Assembly: GCA_006503475.1 (NCBI GenBank)
Contig: RSEH01000181.1
Span: forward strand, 1-64,000
DNA length: 64,000 nt
Origin: Stentor roeselii
Lineage: Eukaryota; Ciliophora; Heterotrichea; Heterotrichida; Stentoridae
Direction of reading: 5' to 3'
Position numbers and translations under genes: made by a program. Shown here piece after piece: positions 38,053 through 47,704 of the stretch. The notes beneath the pieces are model-generated. The model had not been told where the DNA came from and ran no database searches. It was given only the letters and a program-made list of their open reading frames with translations. How positions within the stretch are numbered: the stretch's first letter is position 1; each line of letters begins with the position of its first letter.

Positions 38053-39288
38053 CTAGACTTTTATTGGGCTTCCTTGATTGTCTTCGAGAAGTGACTGGGA
38101 GATCAGTCTCCGTCGCTTTCGCAGTGAAAAGTTCAACACAAGCAGAAGTCCTCCAAGTAAAGAGACCAAAGCGCAACTCAAGCTGAAGCCGAGGTAGTCC
38201 ACCAAGATTCCTGAAATCACAGGACCAATGATTTCACCGGTGTTCATCCCAATACTATAAAGACTATTCACTTCAATATTCCCTTTTGTAATCGCTCCTG
38301 ATTTTATCTCTTTTATCATATTCGGCAAAATACAAGAAAATCCAACAGCGACTCCTATTCCACAGAGCAGCACAGCTGCGATGCTAACCCAAACAACATC
38401 TAAAAATGCAGCAAAAGGCCCAGCAAGTGCTAAAGAACTTGCACAGAGAACAGTTCCCATAAAGCTAAATCTTTCAAGTTTCACATGATTCGCAAGCCAG
38501 GCCATGGAAAAGTTGGTCAAGGTGTAAAGCAAAGTCATTCCTGAGAAGACCAGGCCGACTTCAGTCTCGTCGATTCCATGCTGGACAAGGTACAAGCTAA
38601 GAACAGGTTCTAAAAAGCAAAGCACGATGTAGCCATAAACAAGCATTGAAAAGTCGATACTTAAGTTTCTATTGAACCTCATCATCAAGTCCTCTTCAAA
38701 TCCTTCGTCTTCGGAGCCGATGGGAGCAGGTCGGACAATGCACCAATAAACAGGCATGAAGAGTAGAAAAGGAAGGGAAAGAAGCAGGAACAACCCTGAA
38801 TACCCGATGGTCTGATAAGTCAGGGTACAGTAAATTGGAGCTGACATCAGGCCTAGTCCTCCAAAAGCTTCCATCATTGATGTGTAGGTCTCCTTCTTGC
38901 TTGAGAAGTCACGTTGAATTATTCGTAGACTTGAGATGTAAATGCAGGCAAGACCGAATCCTCCAACAGCACGAGCGAAGAGACTAAAGACCAGAAACAG
39001 CGAATTGTTCAGGTAGTTCGAAAAAGCTAGGCCGATCAAAGACACCGCATTTAACAAAAGGCCTAAAGTCGCAACGTTACGGTTACCCATCCAAATGAGC
39101 AGCTTACCCATTTGGAGGGAAAAAATGAAACTAAAAAAAGGAGACGAGGCGAAGACCAGGCCTATCTCCATATGACTGATACCTCGGTCAGATGCCACCA
39201 GAGGGAACACTGGAGCGATTATCATCAATGTCATGTTAGTGAGTAAGATTGAAAGAAGAATGCAAATCAGTTTTGGGTAAGTCGCCAT
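38053..39288 (-). CDS. MFS transporter, SLC18-like
   Basis: A 411-aa polytopic protein with about 12 membrane segments in two halves separated by an acidic loop (EDEGFEEDLM, about 195-205). Features typical of drug:H+ antiporter-type major-facilitator proteins are APVFPLVASDRGI in the first loop, FARAVGGFGLACIYIS in helix 4 and GEIIGPVISGILVD in helix 11. The overall pattern resembles SLC18B1/vesicular amine transporter relatives, but the substrate cannot be told. There is a basic cluster RKRRR near the C-terminus. The following 653 nt upstream contain no gene. Confidence 0.8.
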   Translation of the reverse strand: MATYPKLICILLSILLTNMTLMIIAPVFPLVASDRGISHMEIGLVFASSPFFSFIFSLQMGKLLIWMGNRNVATLGLLLNAVSLIGLAFSNYLNNSLFLVFSLFARAVGGFGLACIYISSLRIIQRDFSSKKETYTSMMEAFGGLGLMSAPIYCTLTYQTIGYSGLFLLLSLPFLLFMPVYWCIVRPAPIGSEDEGFEEDLMMRFNRNLSIDFSMLVYGYIVLCFLEPVLSLYLVQHGIDETEVGLVFSGMTLLYTLTNFSMAWLANHVKLERFSFMGTVLCASSLALAGPFAAFLDVVWVSIAAVLLCGIGVAVGFSCILPNMIKEIKSGAITKGNIEVNSLYSIGMNTGEIIGPVISGILVDYLGFSLSCALVSLLGGLLLVLNFSLRKRRRLISQSLLEDNQGSPIKV

Positions 39289-39941
39289 TTTCTTCCATAC
39301 AGAAAATTATTATAAGAGTAAATAGTTTGATGAAATGGAACAGAAAATTATTGGACCTTTATTTAATGTTTTGTTGTTTATGAAAATTGTAACCAAAATG
39401 ATCGTGAGAAAGAAAAAAAATCGAATTTTTTAGTTGTTTTTTGTGGAGAATGAGATGAGGTTTCGATGATGGAATTCTGGAGTTATGTTTGGGTAAATAT
39501 GGAAAGTATGGAAGGATTGCATTGGATTTTAAAGATATGAATGGGAGGAATTTAGATGTTTTTTGGAGGATGATATGGTTGTTGAGTTAGGATTATTGGA
39601 GATATCTTGGGAATTATGTTAAACTTATCAGAACTTCTAAACTAAGGATCGATAAGAATTGATTCTTAAATTTTGAAGTTCTGTTCGCGATCCAGAAAAA
39701 ATTTAAATTGATACGTCATTAAAAATCAAAGCAAGTCTAAAATGATTAAATTCCTCAGTTATAAACCCAAATCTTCAAGGTCCAAACAATTCAAACCACA
39801 ATCAATTAACCCTCATTCTTCCATCAAAACAACAAATCCTTAAAAACTTCTAAACCCCAGAAACCCTTTGAAGCCCTTCAACTCTCCCTTCATTCCCAAC
39901 CCTTCACATCCTCAATCGCCACCACCTGTTCCAACCCTCTA
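39289..39941. other. longest internal gene-free spacer
   Basis: This 653-nt spacer lies between the MFS transporter start and the fumarase stop, both on the minus strand. The left part is G/T-rich purine-pyrimidine mix without open frames. At 39629-39693 a cluster of inverted repeats could fold as a hairpin or pseudoknot. The right part (about 39790-39941) is C/A-rich. No tRNA or other RNA gene is recognised. Confidence 0.5.
39629..39693. other. interlocking inverted repeats (possible structured RNA)
   Basis: CAGAACTTC (39629-39637) is the perfect complement of GAAGTTCTG (39675-39683). GGATCG (39646-39651) complements CGATCC (39688-39693). TAAGAAT (39653-39659) complements ATTCTTA (39662-39668). 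The order is that of an H-type pseudoknot with an internal hairpin. Repeats this short can arise by chance in AT-rich DNA, so function is unproven. Confidence 0.2.
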
Positions 39942-41339
39942 TTATTTACCCTTAAACACAGTAGGAGATAACATCAACTCAACCCTAACAACTTCCTCAA
40001 ACTTTTCCTCACTAATCATCTTGAGTTCAACGGCGACTTCCTTTAAAGTTTTTCCATCCTTGAGTGCTTTTTTGGCGATTATAGCAGAATTATCATATCC
40101 AATGACAGGATTAAGAGCAGTGACAGTCATCAAGCTTCTCCTGGTGTATTCCTCGATTTGTTTCAAATTCGGTTCAATTCCAACGACACAGTTGGTCAAA
40201 AAGCTTCTGCATCCATCAGCGATGAGAGTGATCGAATGTAAAACGTTCTTCACGATGACTGGCTTGAAAACGTTTAACTCGAAATGCCCGTTGCTTCCAG
40301 CGACTGTCACAGCGACGTGGTTTCCCATCACCTGGCAGGCAAGCATCGTCACTGCCTCGCATTGAGTCGGGTTCACTTTGCCGGGCATGATTGAGGAACC
40401 TGGCTCGTTCTCGGGAAGGAGAAGCTCGTTTAAACCGCATCTTGGACCTGAAGCTAACATTCGGATGTCGTTCGCGATTTTCATTAGAGAACAGGCGATT
40501 GTGTTTAAAGCTCCGCTTAGGAATGTTAAGTTGTCGTGGCTTGATAGAGATTCGAATTTGTTTTCACTGGTTTTGAAAGGGAGAGATGTTTCGATTGATA
40601 CTGATTCGGCGAAACGCTCTGCGAAACCTTCGAAGGTGTTGAGACCTGTTCCCACTGCAGTTCCTCCTTGCGCTAAGAAAAAAACATTCTCAAGTGCTGC
40701 TGAAAGCCGTTCTTCTCCATATTTCAATTGGGATGCATAAGCTGAGAACTCTTGACCTAAAGTTAAAGGAGTTGCATCCTGCAAATGTGTCCTGCCAATT
40801 TTTATGATTTGGCTAAAACTTGCAGATTTCTCTGAAAAGCCTTGTCTAAGAGCTTTTAGACTAGGAAGCAAGTTATTTGAGACTTCTAGAGCGACAGCGA
40901 TGTTCATAGCTGTAGGAAATGAATCATTAGAACTTTGGCTCTTGTTCACATGGTCGTTCGGGTGTACACTTTTGTCACCCACCTGACCTCCAAGTATTTG
41001 AATGGCACGATTAGCAATAACTTCATTGACATTCATATTGGTCTGAGTACCTGATCCAGTTTGCCAAACCACAAGAGGAAAGTGTTCACGAAGCACTCCA
41101 TTCCTAACTTCTTCAGCAGCCCTAATAACAGCCTGTCCAATCCTCTCATCAAGTCCAAATTCCAAGTTAACCTTCGCAGCACATTTCTTCAAGAGTCCAA
41201 AAGCCTGAATCAAAGCATCAGGCATGCGATCCTCGGGACAAATCTTAAAATTTTCAAGCGACCTCTGCGTCTGAGCCCCCCAAAGTTTATCAGCAGGGAC
41301 ATTGACAGGTCCAAAAGTATCAAATTCAACCCTTTCCAT
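39942..41339 (-). CDS. FH: fumarate hydratase, class II
   Basis: This tetrameric enzyme interconverts fumarate and malate in the citric-acid cycle. The sequence keeps [14 protein letters not shown], the substrate loop [48 protein letters not shown] and the signature [13 protein letters not shown], so it looks active. With the start at 41339 the protein is 465 aa and begins [12 protein letters not shown], like bacterial FumC. An in-frame ATG at 41360 would add seven residues. Neither start gives an obvious mitochondrial presequence, so a cytosolic form or an internal signal is possible. It is divergent from the GST gene. Confidence 0.93.
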   Translation of the reverse strand: MERVEFDTFGPVNVPADKLWGAQTQRSLENFKICPEDRMPDALIQAFGLLKKCAAKVNLEFGLDERIGQAVIRAAEEVRNGVLREHFPLVVWQTGSGTQTNMNVNEVIANRAIQILGGQVGDKSVHPNDHVNKSQSSNDSFPTAMNIAVALEVSNNLLPSLKALRQGFSEKSASFSQIIKIGRTHLQDATPLTLGQEFSAYASQLKYGEERLSAALENVFFLAQGGTAVGTGLNTFEGFAERFAESVSIETSLPFKTSENKFESLSSHDNLTFLSGALNTIACSLMKIANDIRMLASGPRCGLNELLLPENEPGSSIMPGKVNPTQCEAVTMLACQVMGNHVAVTVAGSNGHFELNVFKPVIVKNVLHSITLIADGCRSFLTNCVVGIEPNLKQIEEYTRRSLMTVTALNPVIGYDNSAIIAKKALKDGKTLKEVAVELKMISEEKFEEVVRVELMLSPTVFKGK

Positions 41340-41419
41340 AATAACTCTAAATATCCACAAGATTTTTTCAACTTTTTATCATTTCAAGACTTAAAAAAAA
41401 ACTTCTAAACTTATAGAAC

Positions 41420-42082
41420 ATGGCAGAAGTCGAACTTTTTATCGATTTTTTTTCACAGCCTTCTCGAGCAGTGCTTGTTTTGTGTCTTGAAGCTGAAATT
41501 CCTGTAAAAATCAAAGAAATTCAGCTTTTAAAAGGAGAAACTGGAGGACCTGAGTTTAAAAAAATCTCTCCTATGAGAGTGGTTCCAGTGATTAAACATC
41601 GCGAGTTCGCCTTGTGGGAAAGTCACGCGATTCTTGCTTATCTCGCCACTGTCTTCCCGAAAGCTCGGCAGTTCTTCCCTGAAGACCCTGGAGAAAGAGC
41701 TAAGGTGAACATTTATTTGCATTGGCATCATTTGAACCTGAGATATGGTTGTGGTGTTTTTATTTACAAGTCTTTTATTCGTCCTTTGTTCTCAAAATCG
41801 CCGTTTCCGAAGGACCAGGAAGAAGAAATGGTCCTCATTCAGACAAGAAGTTTGCAGTATTTGGAAAATATTCTTAGTCAACATTCTTGGGTTGCGAAGA
41901 CTTCAGAAGTGACTATTGCGGATTTTTCTTGCTTTTGTGAACTGGAACAAATGAAAGTGATCAAGTTTGATTTCAATAAGTACCCGAAAATCAGGGAGTG
42001 GCAAGAAAAACTTAGAAAAAGGCCCGGGGTTAGAAAGGCACATGAAAAATTAAACGGCTTTTTGGAAATACCGAAAATTTAG
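41420..42082 (+). CDS. glutathione S-transferase, theta-like
   Basis: A 220-aa enzyme conjugating glutathione to electrophiles. The thioredoxin-fold half has FIDFFSQPSRAVLVLC, in which the Ser of SQPSRA is the theta-class catalytic position. VVPVIKH carries the cis-proline, and WESHAILAYLA contains the ES glutathione-binding pair. The helical half includes WHHLNLRYG and SEVTIADFSCFCELEQM with the N-capping box. The length is close to the family norm. It starts at 41420, head-to-head with fumarase across 80 nt, and ends in TAG. Confidence 0.88.
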   Translation: MAEVELFIDFFSQPSRAVLVLCLEAEIPVKIKEIQLLKGETGGPEFKKISPMRVVPVIKHREFALWESHAILAYLATVFPKARQFFPEDPGERAKVNIYLHWHHLNLRYGCGVFIYKSFIRPLFSKSPFPKDQEEEMVLIQTRSLQYLENILSQHSWVAKTSEVTIADFSCFCELEQMKVIKFDFNKYPKIREWQEKLRKRPGVRKAHEKLNGFLEIPKI

Positions 42083-42209
42083 ATAATTGAGTTTTAAGAA
42101 TGAAAATTGTTGAGGTTTTTGAAGGGATTATGAGGAATTTTTTAGGGGTTTTAAAGTATTGAAGGAGCTTATAGGGATTTATTTGTATTTTATTCACATC
42201 ATAATAAAT

Positions 42210-42437
42210 ATGTTCAGAAGACTAATCACTCAACTTCCATTACGAAACCCAATCCGCCGGATGAACGAAAAGTTGAATCAAGCCGAAGAGAAATCCTCCG
42301 AGAACCTCGAAATAGAACCCCCAGATTCCAACAACCAACTTGCCTTCATAACTTCTCCAAAGCTATTTCTAGCCCTAGCGGCATTTGGCGGAGGGTTATT
42401 AATACTATCATCCTCAATTCCACGAAAAGGAAACTAG
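42210..42437 (+). CDS. small single-pass membrane protein, 75 aa
   Basis: The ATG at 42210 sits in ATAAATATG. The product starts [20 protein letters not shown], a basic amphipathic stretch like a mitochondrial targeting sequence. An acidic linker follows, then one hydrophobic segment (about 51-69: [18 protein letters not shown]) and a basic end. It could be a small mitochondrial membrane protein; no family is recognised. Its TAG stop (42435-42437) overlaps the stop of the converging ZNF207 gene by two bases within the palindrome CTAG. Confidence 0.6.
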   Translation: MFRRLITQLPLRNPIRRMNEKLNQAEEKSSENLEIEPPDSNNQLAFITSPKLFLALAAFGGGLLILSSSIPRKGN

Positions 42438-42994
42438 CCTAATAAGGTATTAATTCTATTCTGAATATCACTGTCAAGTTGAACAGCATTTCTCATGATT
42501 CTTGCCTGGTTATACCTATATTTCGGCAGTCTGCTTCTTTTTTCTTCAGTCGAAACAGCTTCATCGACGTAGACCATCTGGAGATTGTTGGCAGTTCCCG
42601 AAACGACAGGCATAGGCCAGGCAGTGAAGACGACAGGCGGCAAGATGACACTAGGAACGACTTCATCTTCTTCCAACTTCTGTCTTTTGCTCGGTTGGCC
42701 GAGGGCTCTTTGCTCAATCAAAGACTGAGGCACGCCGTCCATGCCAAAGACGTCTAATTCAATAGCGTCTCTTCCGGCTTTCGCATTTGGAACTTTAAGC
42801 ACTTGTTCTTTATGCACTTGCAAGACGTGCGTCGCCATTGAAGCCGCTGTGCTGAACTTCTTGTGGCAAGCGTGACATGAGAAATGACGGGCCTTTTGAT
42901 GCTGGTGCAATACAAATTCGTCGTCGAAGTCTCGGTCGCAGTAGTAACAGAAGGGCTTCAGGAATTTCACCTTGTGCTTGTTTTTTCGACCCAT
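42434..42994 (-). CDS. ZNF207: ZNF207/BuGZ-like zinc-finger protein
   Basis: BuGZ binds microtubules and BUB3 and supports spindle assembly. The 186-aa product opens [20 protein letters not shown], then [20 protein letters not shown] and [22 protein letters not shown]. This is the two-finger N-terminus of ZNF207 (RKKKKQLKPWCWYCNRDFDD, QHQKAKHFKCHICHKK). [20 protein letters not shown] also matches its VPNA..GR..IELEIYGMEG. The long Pro-rich region and the BUB3-binding GLEBS motif of animals are not seen, so BUB3 contact is doubtful. It ends in a TAG shared with the converging gene and starts 12 nt after the gene upstream. Confidence 0.87.
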   Translation of the reverse strand: MGRKNKHKVKFLKPFCYYCDRDFDDEFVLHQHQKARHFSCHACHKKFSTAASMATHVLQVHKEQVLKVPNAKAGRDAIELDVFGMDGVPQSLIEQRALGQPSKRQKLEEDEVVPSVILPPVVFTAWPMPVVSGTANNLQMVYVDEAVSTEEKRSRLPKYRYNQARIMRNAVQLDSDIQNRINTLLG

Positions 42995-43006
42995 TTGGTT
43001 AATTCA

Positions 43007-44200
43007 TTAATGGAAAAATTTTGGCTTGGGGGATTGAAGGATCAAGGATATGTTTGGATTTAGTGATTTCGGATAGGCTTTGGTTGGATAAGAACTTCTT
43101 GGGCTTGGGCATTGGCTTGAATGTGGCAAAGATGATGGGCTTGGTAGAGGAAAATTATAGGATGAGTGAACGGGGTTGAGATTGGAATGGATTGAATTTG
43201 AAGTGAATATTGCAAGCTTTTCACGGATTTGAAAGAGATGAGAACGGATTTCTGATGGGTTTAAAACGTCGAGCGATGAAAGCACTTTTTCGGTTAGGCT
43301 TTGAAGGTCGGGGATTAGTGAAGGGAGAGAAAACTTTGGGTGGGGCTTGGGAGATCGGGAGAAGGGAAGTTTTGAGGATTGTGGTTTTGGGGAAAAGTCG
43401 GAATGTAAGGAGGAGTTTTCGCTTGAAGGGGTTGTTGAAATTAGAGATGTGCTTGACTTTAAGCTCTCGAATTCTTCTTTTTCTTTGTAAATATCGAGTT
43501 TTTCTTTTTTTAGCTTTTCGGATAATTCTTGTAGTTTCAGTTTCTTGATGATGAGTTTTTTCTTTTTTGCTTCAACAAGAATTTTCTCTTTCATCATTTC
43601 TTGCTTTTCCCACTCGATTTTCTGTAGAATCATTTCCTGTTTTTTCTGAAATTTCATTAAAATCATGTCAAAAGTGTTGAAATCCTGAAGATTTGACCTA
43701 CGAAAATCCGGAAAAAACTCTTTAAACCCAAGGTCTTCTGAAGTGTCTTTAAAAAAAGAAGAAGATTCAATTTCAATTTCTTTAAAAGGTTTAAAGAAAG
43801 GGAGAAAATTAAGATTTTCTTCTAAATGTGCTTCTTTTTGATGAAAAGTGGAAACCAGGCCCGATAACTCATTTTTTGTTGAAAGTGAGTCGCTTTCGAC
43901 AAGTTTTAAGTCGAAATGAATCTTTCCAAGTTTCAGTTTCTTTTGACAGGTAAAGCCACTTTCGAACTGGCTGATGAATTTTGTGAGGTCTGAGTGAAAA
44001 GCTCTTGCTTGGTTTAATGAGCAGTTGATTTTGTGGAATTTTAGTAGACAAGGCTTCTCGATTAATAGTAAAATCAATTTTTTTATGAAAGTTTCTTGGT
44101 TTGAAGGCTCGATTAGGATGTTGAAACAGTCGTTAATTTTTTCGCTGATGTTTTGGAGAACATCTTGTTGGATTTTTTCTATCAGATCAGATTTATTCAT
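43007..44200 (-). CDS. coiled-coil protein with Ser/Pro-rich tail, 397 aa
   Basis: No family is recognised. Residues 1-150 are helical and mixed. About 175-245 is a dense Lys/Glu coiled coil (EKQEMMKEKILVEAKKKK and following). From about 250 the sequence becomes Ser/Pro-rich with short helices (NPSEIRSHLFQIREKL), ending in SPKPKFFH. The G+C content of the tail-coding part is higher than in the rest. It may be a cytoskeletal linker. It is tandem with ZNF207 (12 nt); 297 nt of AT-rich spacer precede it. Confidence 0.6.
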   Translation of the reverse strand: MNKSDLIEKIQQDVLQNISEKINDCFNILIEPSNQETFIKKLILLLIEKPCLLKFHKINCSLNQARAFHSDLTKFISQFESGFTCQKKLKLGKIHFDLKLVESDSLSTKNELSGLVSTFHQKEAHLEENLNFLPFFKPFKEIEIESSSFFKDTSEDLGFKEFFPDFRRSNLQDFNTFDMILMKFQKKQEMILQKIEWEKQEMMKEKILVEAKKKKLIIKKLKLQELSEKLKKEKLDIYKEKEEFESLKSSTSLISTTPSSENSSLHSDFSPKPQSSKLPFSRSPKPHPKFSLPSLIPDLQSLTEKVLSSLDVLNPSEIRSHLFQIREKLAIFTSNSIHSNLNPVHSSYNFPLPSPSSLPHSSQCPSPRSSYPTKAYPKSLNPNISLILQSPKPKFFH

Positions 44201-44497
44201 AATTATGCAAACTATGAAGTTTATAAGAATTAGGCGAAATAAGAGAAAATAAAATATTATACTTTTAAGTTATTCAGAGTAATTATGCAAATCATTGAAT
44301 TTTTCAAAGAAATGATTTTTCTCATCATTGAATTTTACTAATTCTATGAAATTATAAGTAAAGAAAATCCTCAGAAAAAAAACTTTCAATATTACCTTAA
44401 AACATTCAAGACAGATAAAAATGAAAGACATAAAATCCTTTATTCTACCTTCACTCTAATAACTTTCTCTTTATTATTAATCACTATTAACTGCTGA
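44201..44497. other. AT-rich spacer with a 13-nt direct repeat
   Basis: There is no open frame of note. ATCATTGAATTTT occurs twice (44291-44303 and 44324-44336), and AATGAT/ATCATT (44311-44316, 44324-44329) forms a short inverted repeat. TAATTATGCAAA-like sequence also occurs twice. These are too short to call an element. Confidence 0.4.
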
Positions 44498-47400
44498 CTA
44501 TTCATTAATATTATTCCCCTTTTTAGTATGCAGCCTAACATTTTGCGCAGGGTTAGGAAAGTACAGCACCTGAGCCGAATTATAAATAAAATCAGGAATC
44601 AACGCCAAGACCGATCCAAGCAAAATCACAATCCAAGTCTTGAAATTTCCAAGAACCTCAAAGAAAAGTCCAGAGAACTCCGGCTGAAAGACCTTCGAAA
44701 CAGCAACAGTATTCAAAACAATAGTCATAAAATAAAACAGTAAAAAGCTCAACAAAATAGTAAACCTGTCTAAATATTACATTGAAAGCCCAGGCCAAAA
44801 AAGCGAAACCAAAAGTAACTTGAGATTAACAGTATGAATCAACATAACAAAAGAAACCGTCGAGACCCAGAAGAGCCCGGGCATCCTTCCCTGTTCTTCT
44901 GACCCACTTTCACAAGAAACAACAGGAAGCCAATAAATCCAGCAAGCGGACATAAAAGCAAACAAGACCCACTTCCAAAAGGTCTTAACTCCGAAATACG
45001 CCCCTTTTTGCCCAGCAGAGTAAAGAGCAGGGTACTGCAAACTCTTGCTAGGTTCCAAATCTCTCTCTAGAGTGCAAAAAGTCATACAAGGCCAACTTGT
45101 CCAGAAGACATTATACAACGAGGGCAGCCAGTCAAGAAAGTAGATTTGTCCACTGAAGCCATTAAAAAGTGCGAACCAAAATTCAGTGAACACTGAAATG
45201 AAGTTCTTGTAAAAGTAATACAAAATAAACAAAGTAATTCGCAGATAAGCCAAACGACCATGAACCAACAAAAGTCTTGAAAGACTTTTAAACTCAGTAA
45301 AAGTGAACTCAGCTGCTTGCACTGCTTGAGTCCCTTCTTTACCCGCGATTCCTACTCCGATGTTCGCTTCTTGAATCATGCTGACGTCGTTTGCCCCGTC
45401 ACCGATAGCCAAGGAAATCCAGGATCCGTAAGTCTTAGCAAGGCGGACCACGTACATCTTTTGTGAAGGAGAAACTCGACAACAGATGCAAGAACTAGAA
45501 ACAAAGCCAAGACGGAAAAAGTCGTATTTGATGTCAGATTCTAAAACGAATGAAAGAGCGATTCCGTTTATTACTATTGCAAGAGGCTTGGATTGATCGT
45601 TTTTTATTTTTTCTAATGTGGAAAAGTCGGACTCTCTTTGGATGCCTTGGCTGTTCATTATGTCTGTTAAGCGCTTTTTAGTGTCTTCTGCGGAATTTGT
45701 GAAGATTTCTTGAACGTCCATGTTTTCTTGAATCAAGTTGCATGATTTAGCGATTTCTATCGCGGTTTCTTCTTTGTCGCCTGTCAAGACCCATACGCGG
45801 ATTGAGGCTTCCATTAAAATTTTTATGGTTTCTGGAACACCGTCTTGAAGCTTGTCTTCGATTGCTGAGGTACCGACTAGGATTAGGGAAGTTTCTAAAA
45901 GTTCTGCGTGGGTGTCTAGTTGATCATCTTTGTCAGCAGCGTTTGCTAATGTGATCTGATTCCATCCGTTTTTCCAGTTTAGGTAGTCGTCTTTTTGAAG
46001 TTCTTTGTAGGCGAAAACTAGAGTTCTTAGGCCTTGAACTGCGAAATCGTGGAGATCTTCACGAGCTTTAGGGATGCCCTTAGAAGTAATAAGACCAATG
46101 ACTTTCGTATCAGCTCCTTTGGTATACAAATAAATTTTCCCATTAGGTGCTCTAACAACAACCGACATTCTCTTACGATCAGAATTAAAAGGAATTTCAG
46201 TCATCAATTCCCAGACCTGATCTTCACCCTTGACACTAATATAAATTTTTCCTTCAATTCGATCAGTCAAAACATACCCCAAATCCCTTGCAGCTTCAAC
46301 AAGTGCAAGTTCATCAGGTGAAGAAGCATGATAAACAAGTTGATCAAAATGTCTTGCCGGGAATACCGAGTTACAAAGAACAAGCATCAAGCAAAATTCA
46401 TTTAAAATCTCATGATCCGGATGTTGAATTTCATTCAAAACTTTCTGAAAATTTTCATCTTTCTCAATCCGGCCATTCAAGCTTCCATAACACTTTTCAT
46501 TAATCCCACATTTCCTGAAGATCATTTCATTGCAAGTCAAAGTTCCAGTCTTATCACTGAAAACAAACTGAACCTGCCCTAGTTCTTCAATCAAGTCTGA
46601 AGCGCGACAGGCCGCAGGCCTGTCGGTATTTTCATTATACATCAAGACGTCGTTTTTTATGAAATTCGCGAGTAAAAGTCTAACAATTTCAAGAGCAACA
46701 TAAAGAGAAATAGGAATCATATGAGAATACCCCACCCAATACGTCAGTACTTTTAATATGAAAGTTTCTCCGTTGTCTCTGGGAAGGTCGATGTAAGAAG
46801 CGTCGTCGTTTTCTTGAAGCCAGGACTGTCCGATTCCAGCGAAAATAAAACAAATGAAAATTTGGAGGATAAAGACTGACCCTAAGATCCAGTTCATTTT
46901 CTTTTGAATTGTGCTGACTTTCGTTGGAGGCTTTTTACTGTTCATCACGATTTTCGAGTCCTCGCCAGTGTAGACCGCGATTCCATAGACCCATTCAGTG
47001 TTTTTCAAGAGACATCCTCGAAGAAGTAGTTGTTTAATGCTGAGAGATTCGGTTTTGTTTTGAAAATTCACGTTACAGTTCCATTTATTCAGGTTGAGGT
47101 TAGGGTTGTCGATTAATAAATCAAAATCCATGACTTGCATCTGGTCTAAATTTTCTATTTTAACAGAATTATGCGCCAGGACTTTTTCTTTCAAGTTGGT
47201 TTCTCCGTCAAGGTTCATCGTGTTGACGAAAGCGATTCCTTTATCACTGCTATTGCCAACCATTAACAAATCAGCAGGAAATTCTTGATTTTCATTGATT
47301 TTCAGAAGGTCCCCAACTGAGATAAACTGAGACTCGATTAATTCAAAGTTGTTTATATTTGAGTTGAATTTTAAGTACTTCTGAGTATTGACCTTCTTAT

Positions 47401-47701
47401 CCTGTTGGTGTCTTGCGATGTCTTCATAGCCTTCTTTGAACATGGTGAAGACCAGCACAATTGCAAGAGTCCCTGCCAGTGAAAAGGGACTCTTGGGTGA
47501 GAAGGACATGAAGGAAAGAATCGACATGATTAAAAAGTAGACGTTGTTGATGCGCTTAAACTGCATTATCAGACTTTTCGGAGCCCAGGTCAGAGGAGTG
47601 TACCTCGCAGTGATCACTTTGTTAGATTTAAACTTCTCTGTCTGCATCAGTCTTCCCACGTGAATCCTTCTGAAGTTTTCAGTGATATTTTCATAATCCA
47701 T
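44498..47701 (-). CDS. P4-type ATPase, phospholipid flippase (two exons)
   Basis: This pump moves aminophospholipids to the cytosolic leaflet. The exons are 44781-47701 and 44498-44765; the product is 1062 aa. Features in order are the N-terminal FKSNKVITARYTPLTWAPK, DGETNLK (165-171), the P4 signature MIPISLYVALEIVR (about 328-341), phosphorylation Asp383 in DKTGTLT, and GDGANDVSMIQEANIGVGI. The last membrane helices lie in the second exon. All catalytic motifs look intact and length is usual. The start codon lies only 3 nt after the stop of the F-box-like gene on the same strand. A CDC50-type partner is normally needed; none is in the window. Confidence 0.92.
44766..44780 (-). other. 15-nt intron in the P4-ATPase gene
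   Basis: Sense sequence gtaatatttagacag, phase 2. It removes a TAA and joins the C-terminal membrane helices. An adenine is sixth from the 3' end. Confidence 0.9.
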
Positions 47702-47704
47702 TTA

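Noticed and set aside
39679-39697. T-arm-like sequence (TTCTG, TTCGCGATC loop, CAGAA) suggesting a tRNA
   Set aside because: The loop is 9 nt rather than 7 and no acceptor, D or anticodon arms can be drawn at the proper distances.
39868-40365. A 165-codon plus-strand frame
   Set aside because: Most of it lies antisense to the fumarase gene, which is certain by homology. It is Ser/Thr-rich shadow sequence.
44291-44336. 13-nt direct repeat as a target-site duplication or excision footprint
   Set aside because: The repeat is short, AT-rich and only 20 nt apart; there is no element between the copies.
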